Positions 62,661-64,000 of a stretch of DNA of 64,000 nucleotides are shown piece by piece. Source of the stretch: Phaeodactylibacter xiamenensis. Its GTDB lineage: Bacteria; Bacteroidota; Bacteroidia; Chitinophagales; Saprospiraceae. The notes beneath the pieces were generated by a model that was not told the origin of the DNA, did not search any database, and saw nothing but the letters and a program-made list of their open reading frames with translations. Every line of letters starts with the position of its first letter. Within the stretch, counting starts at the first letter, position 1. Made by a program: the position numbers and the translations under genes. The DNA is taken from assembly GCF_000759025.1 (NCBI RefSeq), contig NZ_JPOS01000029.1:62001-126000 (forward strand), read 5' to 3'.

Positions 62661-64000
62661 TTACTGAATCACCACCCTTTCCACCCAAACCTGCCCTTCC
62701 GATTCCACGCGCAGGGCATACATGCCCGGCGGCAACTCCGGCAACTGTAGCGGTACTTCAGGTGCAGATGGTTTTATTACTGACCACACCGGCTGCCCCT
62801 GCAAATTGTAGAGCGTGAAATGTCCGGTGCCCGTGGGCACAGCTCCCGGCCAGGCGACCGTAAGGTGGCGGCAGGCGGGATTGGGGAAGACGGTGACCTC
62901 TGGCTCAGCAGGAGATGGGGCCCACTCCTCAGAAGTAACCACATAAGCGCAGGAGTCCAGGCTTGGGCACCCTTGTGCATCGGTGCGGACCAGCCAGCAA
63001 TTTCTGCGCCCGTCTCCGCGCGACTTTCCCCCAACTATCAGATCGCCATTGGGCAGCTCTCCAAAGCGGCCAAATTGCCCGGAAACATTTTCGCCTGACA
63101 AGTCGAAGGGGGGCAGATAGTAACGGGACCACAGGGTATCCCCTTCCGGCGTAAACTTAAACAGCCACCCGGCCAGCTTTTTCGACCCGCCCGCCCAGGT
63201 ACTGTGCTCTCCGGCACTCACAATGTTACCGTCCGAAACCAGTTTTAGCTCCCGGGAGCCTTCCTGTCCATTACCAAACAAATGGGGCGGTCCTGCAGGA
63301 TTAGCCCATTGTACACTATTGACAGGAGAAAGCCTGGCGATAACTGATTGTACCATGGAGAATAACCAGCCATCGGGGTAATACTCTTCAAATACCTCCC
63401 CGAAAGTGATCAGGCTCCCATCCTCCAGGGCAACAATCTGCCGGATCAGCCCCGTTTCAGGATATACCTCCGAGGCCCATTCGGATTGTAGCGTACCATC
63501 GGTTACATTTATCTTGTATATTATGTTATAAAATTGCTCAGACTTTGTGCAACTAATCACTAAGATGGAGTCCCCCTGCATCGTGCCGTCCTGAACGATT
63601 TCCGTGGCACCTTCTTCCCCGTAATACTGCACCCATTGGGTCTCCCCAACTTTATTAATCCGGCGGGCATAGGGGGCGCCGGAACCATCAAGCGCCTTAG
63701 CCGTACCGTACAACAGGTACCCGCCCTCCAGTTCGATGGGCTCTACCACTGTAAAATTGCTGATCGCATTGCTGTCCTGGTATTCGTAGCGGAACTCCTC
63801 CTGCAGATCGCGGTTGAGTTTGACGATGATTGAATTATTCCTGCTAGTCACCGCATTAAACAAATACCCGTCATCTCCGGTCGGGATCAAGCCACCGTAG
63901 AGATAGTCTACTGCAAAGTTATTTATAATGGCAGAGGTCGTCGCTGTATCCGTAATGAAGTTTTGAAGCTGCACTTCATTGGATGGGCCATACCGGGTCA
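62661..64000 (-). CDS. T9SS-secreted beta-propeller-like protein (5' end outside window)
   Basis: The C-terminal 446 codons or so of a gene that enters from the right edge; the frame stays open through 64000, so an internal GTG near 63974 is not the start. The visible part contains repeated segments like GDDGYLFNAVTSRNNSIIVK, EGGYLLYGTAKALDGSG and PNGDLIVGGKSRGDGRRNCW, each resembling blades of a propeller used in secreted Bacteroidota proteins. The type A sorting domain starts VTVFPNPACRHLTVAWPG and ends VWVERVVIQ. It should be exported by the T9SS, in which PorZ (15898-18237) acts. No catalytic motif is visible. Confidence 0.85.
   Translation of the reverse strand, partial: TRYGPSNEVQLQNFITDTATTSAIINNFAVDYLYGGLIPTGDDGYLFNAVTSRNNSIIVKLNRDLQEEFRYEYQDSNAISNFTVVEPIELEGGYLLYGTAKALDGSGAPYARRINKVGETQWVQYYGEEGATEIVQDGTMQGDSILVISCTKSEQFYNIIYKINVTDGTLQSEWASEVYPETGLIRQIVALEDGSLITFGEVFEEYYPDGWLFSMVQSVIARLSPVNSVQWANPAGPPHLFGNGQEGSRELKLVSDGNIVSAGEHSTWAGGSKKLAGWLFKFTPEGDTLWSRYYLPPFDLSGENVSGQFGRFGELPNGDLIVGGKSRGDGRRNCWLVRTDAQGCPSLDSCAYVVTSEEWAPSPAEPEVTVFPNPACRHLTVAWPGAVPTGTGHFTLYNLQGQPVWSVIKPSAPEVPLQLPELPPGMYALRVESEGQVWVERVVIQ

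Noticed and set aside
1-64000. Prophage, integrative element or tRNA-associated island
   Set aside because: No integrase, transposase, phage structural gene, tRNA or rRNA gene was recognised in the window.

Overview
The window looks like chromosomal DNA of a Bacteroidota member, most likely a marine or environmental Saprospiria (Lewinella-like) lineage. This is inferred from several signs: type IX secretion (T9SS) cargo with C-terminal sorting domains and the secretion component PorZ, a SusC/SusD pair, many Bacteroidota-type lipoproteins, a bacillithiol gene (bshA), signal peptides ending in NAQ or similar, and promoter-like TAnnTTTG boxes instead of Shine-Dalgarno sites. No rRNA, tRNA, CRISPR array, transposase or phage gene was recognised. 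Species cannot be named from the sequence alone.

Left part (1-11.4 kb). The start of a secreted protein gene runs off the left edge. It is followed by hisF and hisIE of histidine synthesis, separated by an AT-rich restriction-modification pair (HNH nuclease, then cytosine-5 methyltransferase, overlapping by ATGA). Next come mtnA (methionine salvage), a small membrane protein, the trkA-trkH potassium uptake operon, a low-molecular-weight protein tyrosine phosphatase, a YceI lipoprotein and a MerR regulator whose cobalamin-binding domain has lost its key histidines.

Middle part (11.4-45 kb). A large T9SS-secreted protein precedes bshA, convergent with porZ. A co-directional envelope run follows: nucleotidyltransferase, TPR protein, DUF4292 lipoprotein, EnvC-like M23 protein and hflX. 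After these lie a secreted SH3-like protein, an alanine dehydrogenase-family gene, tsaE (with a 136-bp MITE-like inverted repeat between the last two), a Gfo/Idh/MocA oxidoreductase, and two tandem homologous T9SS-secreted proteins. Then come an MFS permease, a RimK ligase with an AstE-like deacylase, two PLP fold-III racemases, and an M20 amidohydrolase, sodium symporter and GNAT operon. A secreted retropepsin-like PDZ protein closes this part.

Right part (45-64 kb). SusC and SusD are followed by a strong hairpin and then four overlapping lipoprotein genes: three paralogous FG-GAP/ASPIC-UnbV calcium-binding propeller proteins of about 1090 residues and one small unknown lipoprotein. No carbohydrate-active enzyme accompanies them, so this is the best candidate for an undescribed surface system. 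The end holds an outer-membrane barrel protein, a small secreted protein, a stem-loop-rich stretch of about 550 bp without convincing coding capacity, and the 3' part of another T9SS-secreted beta-propeller protein running off the right edge.
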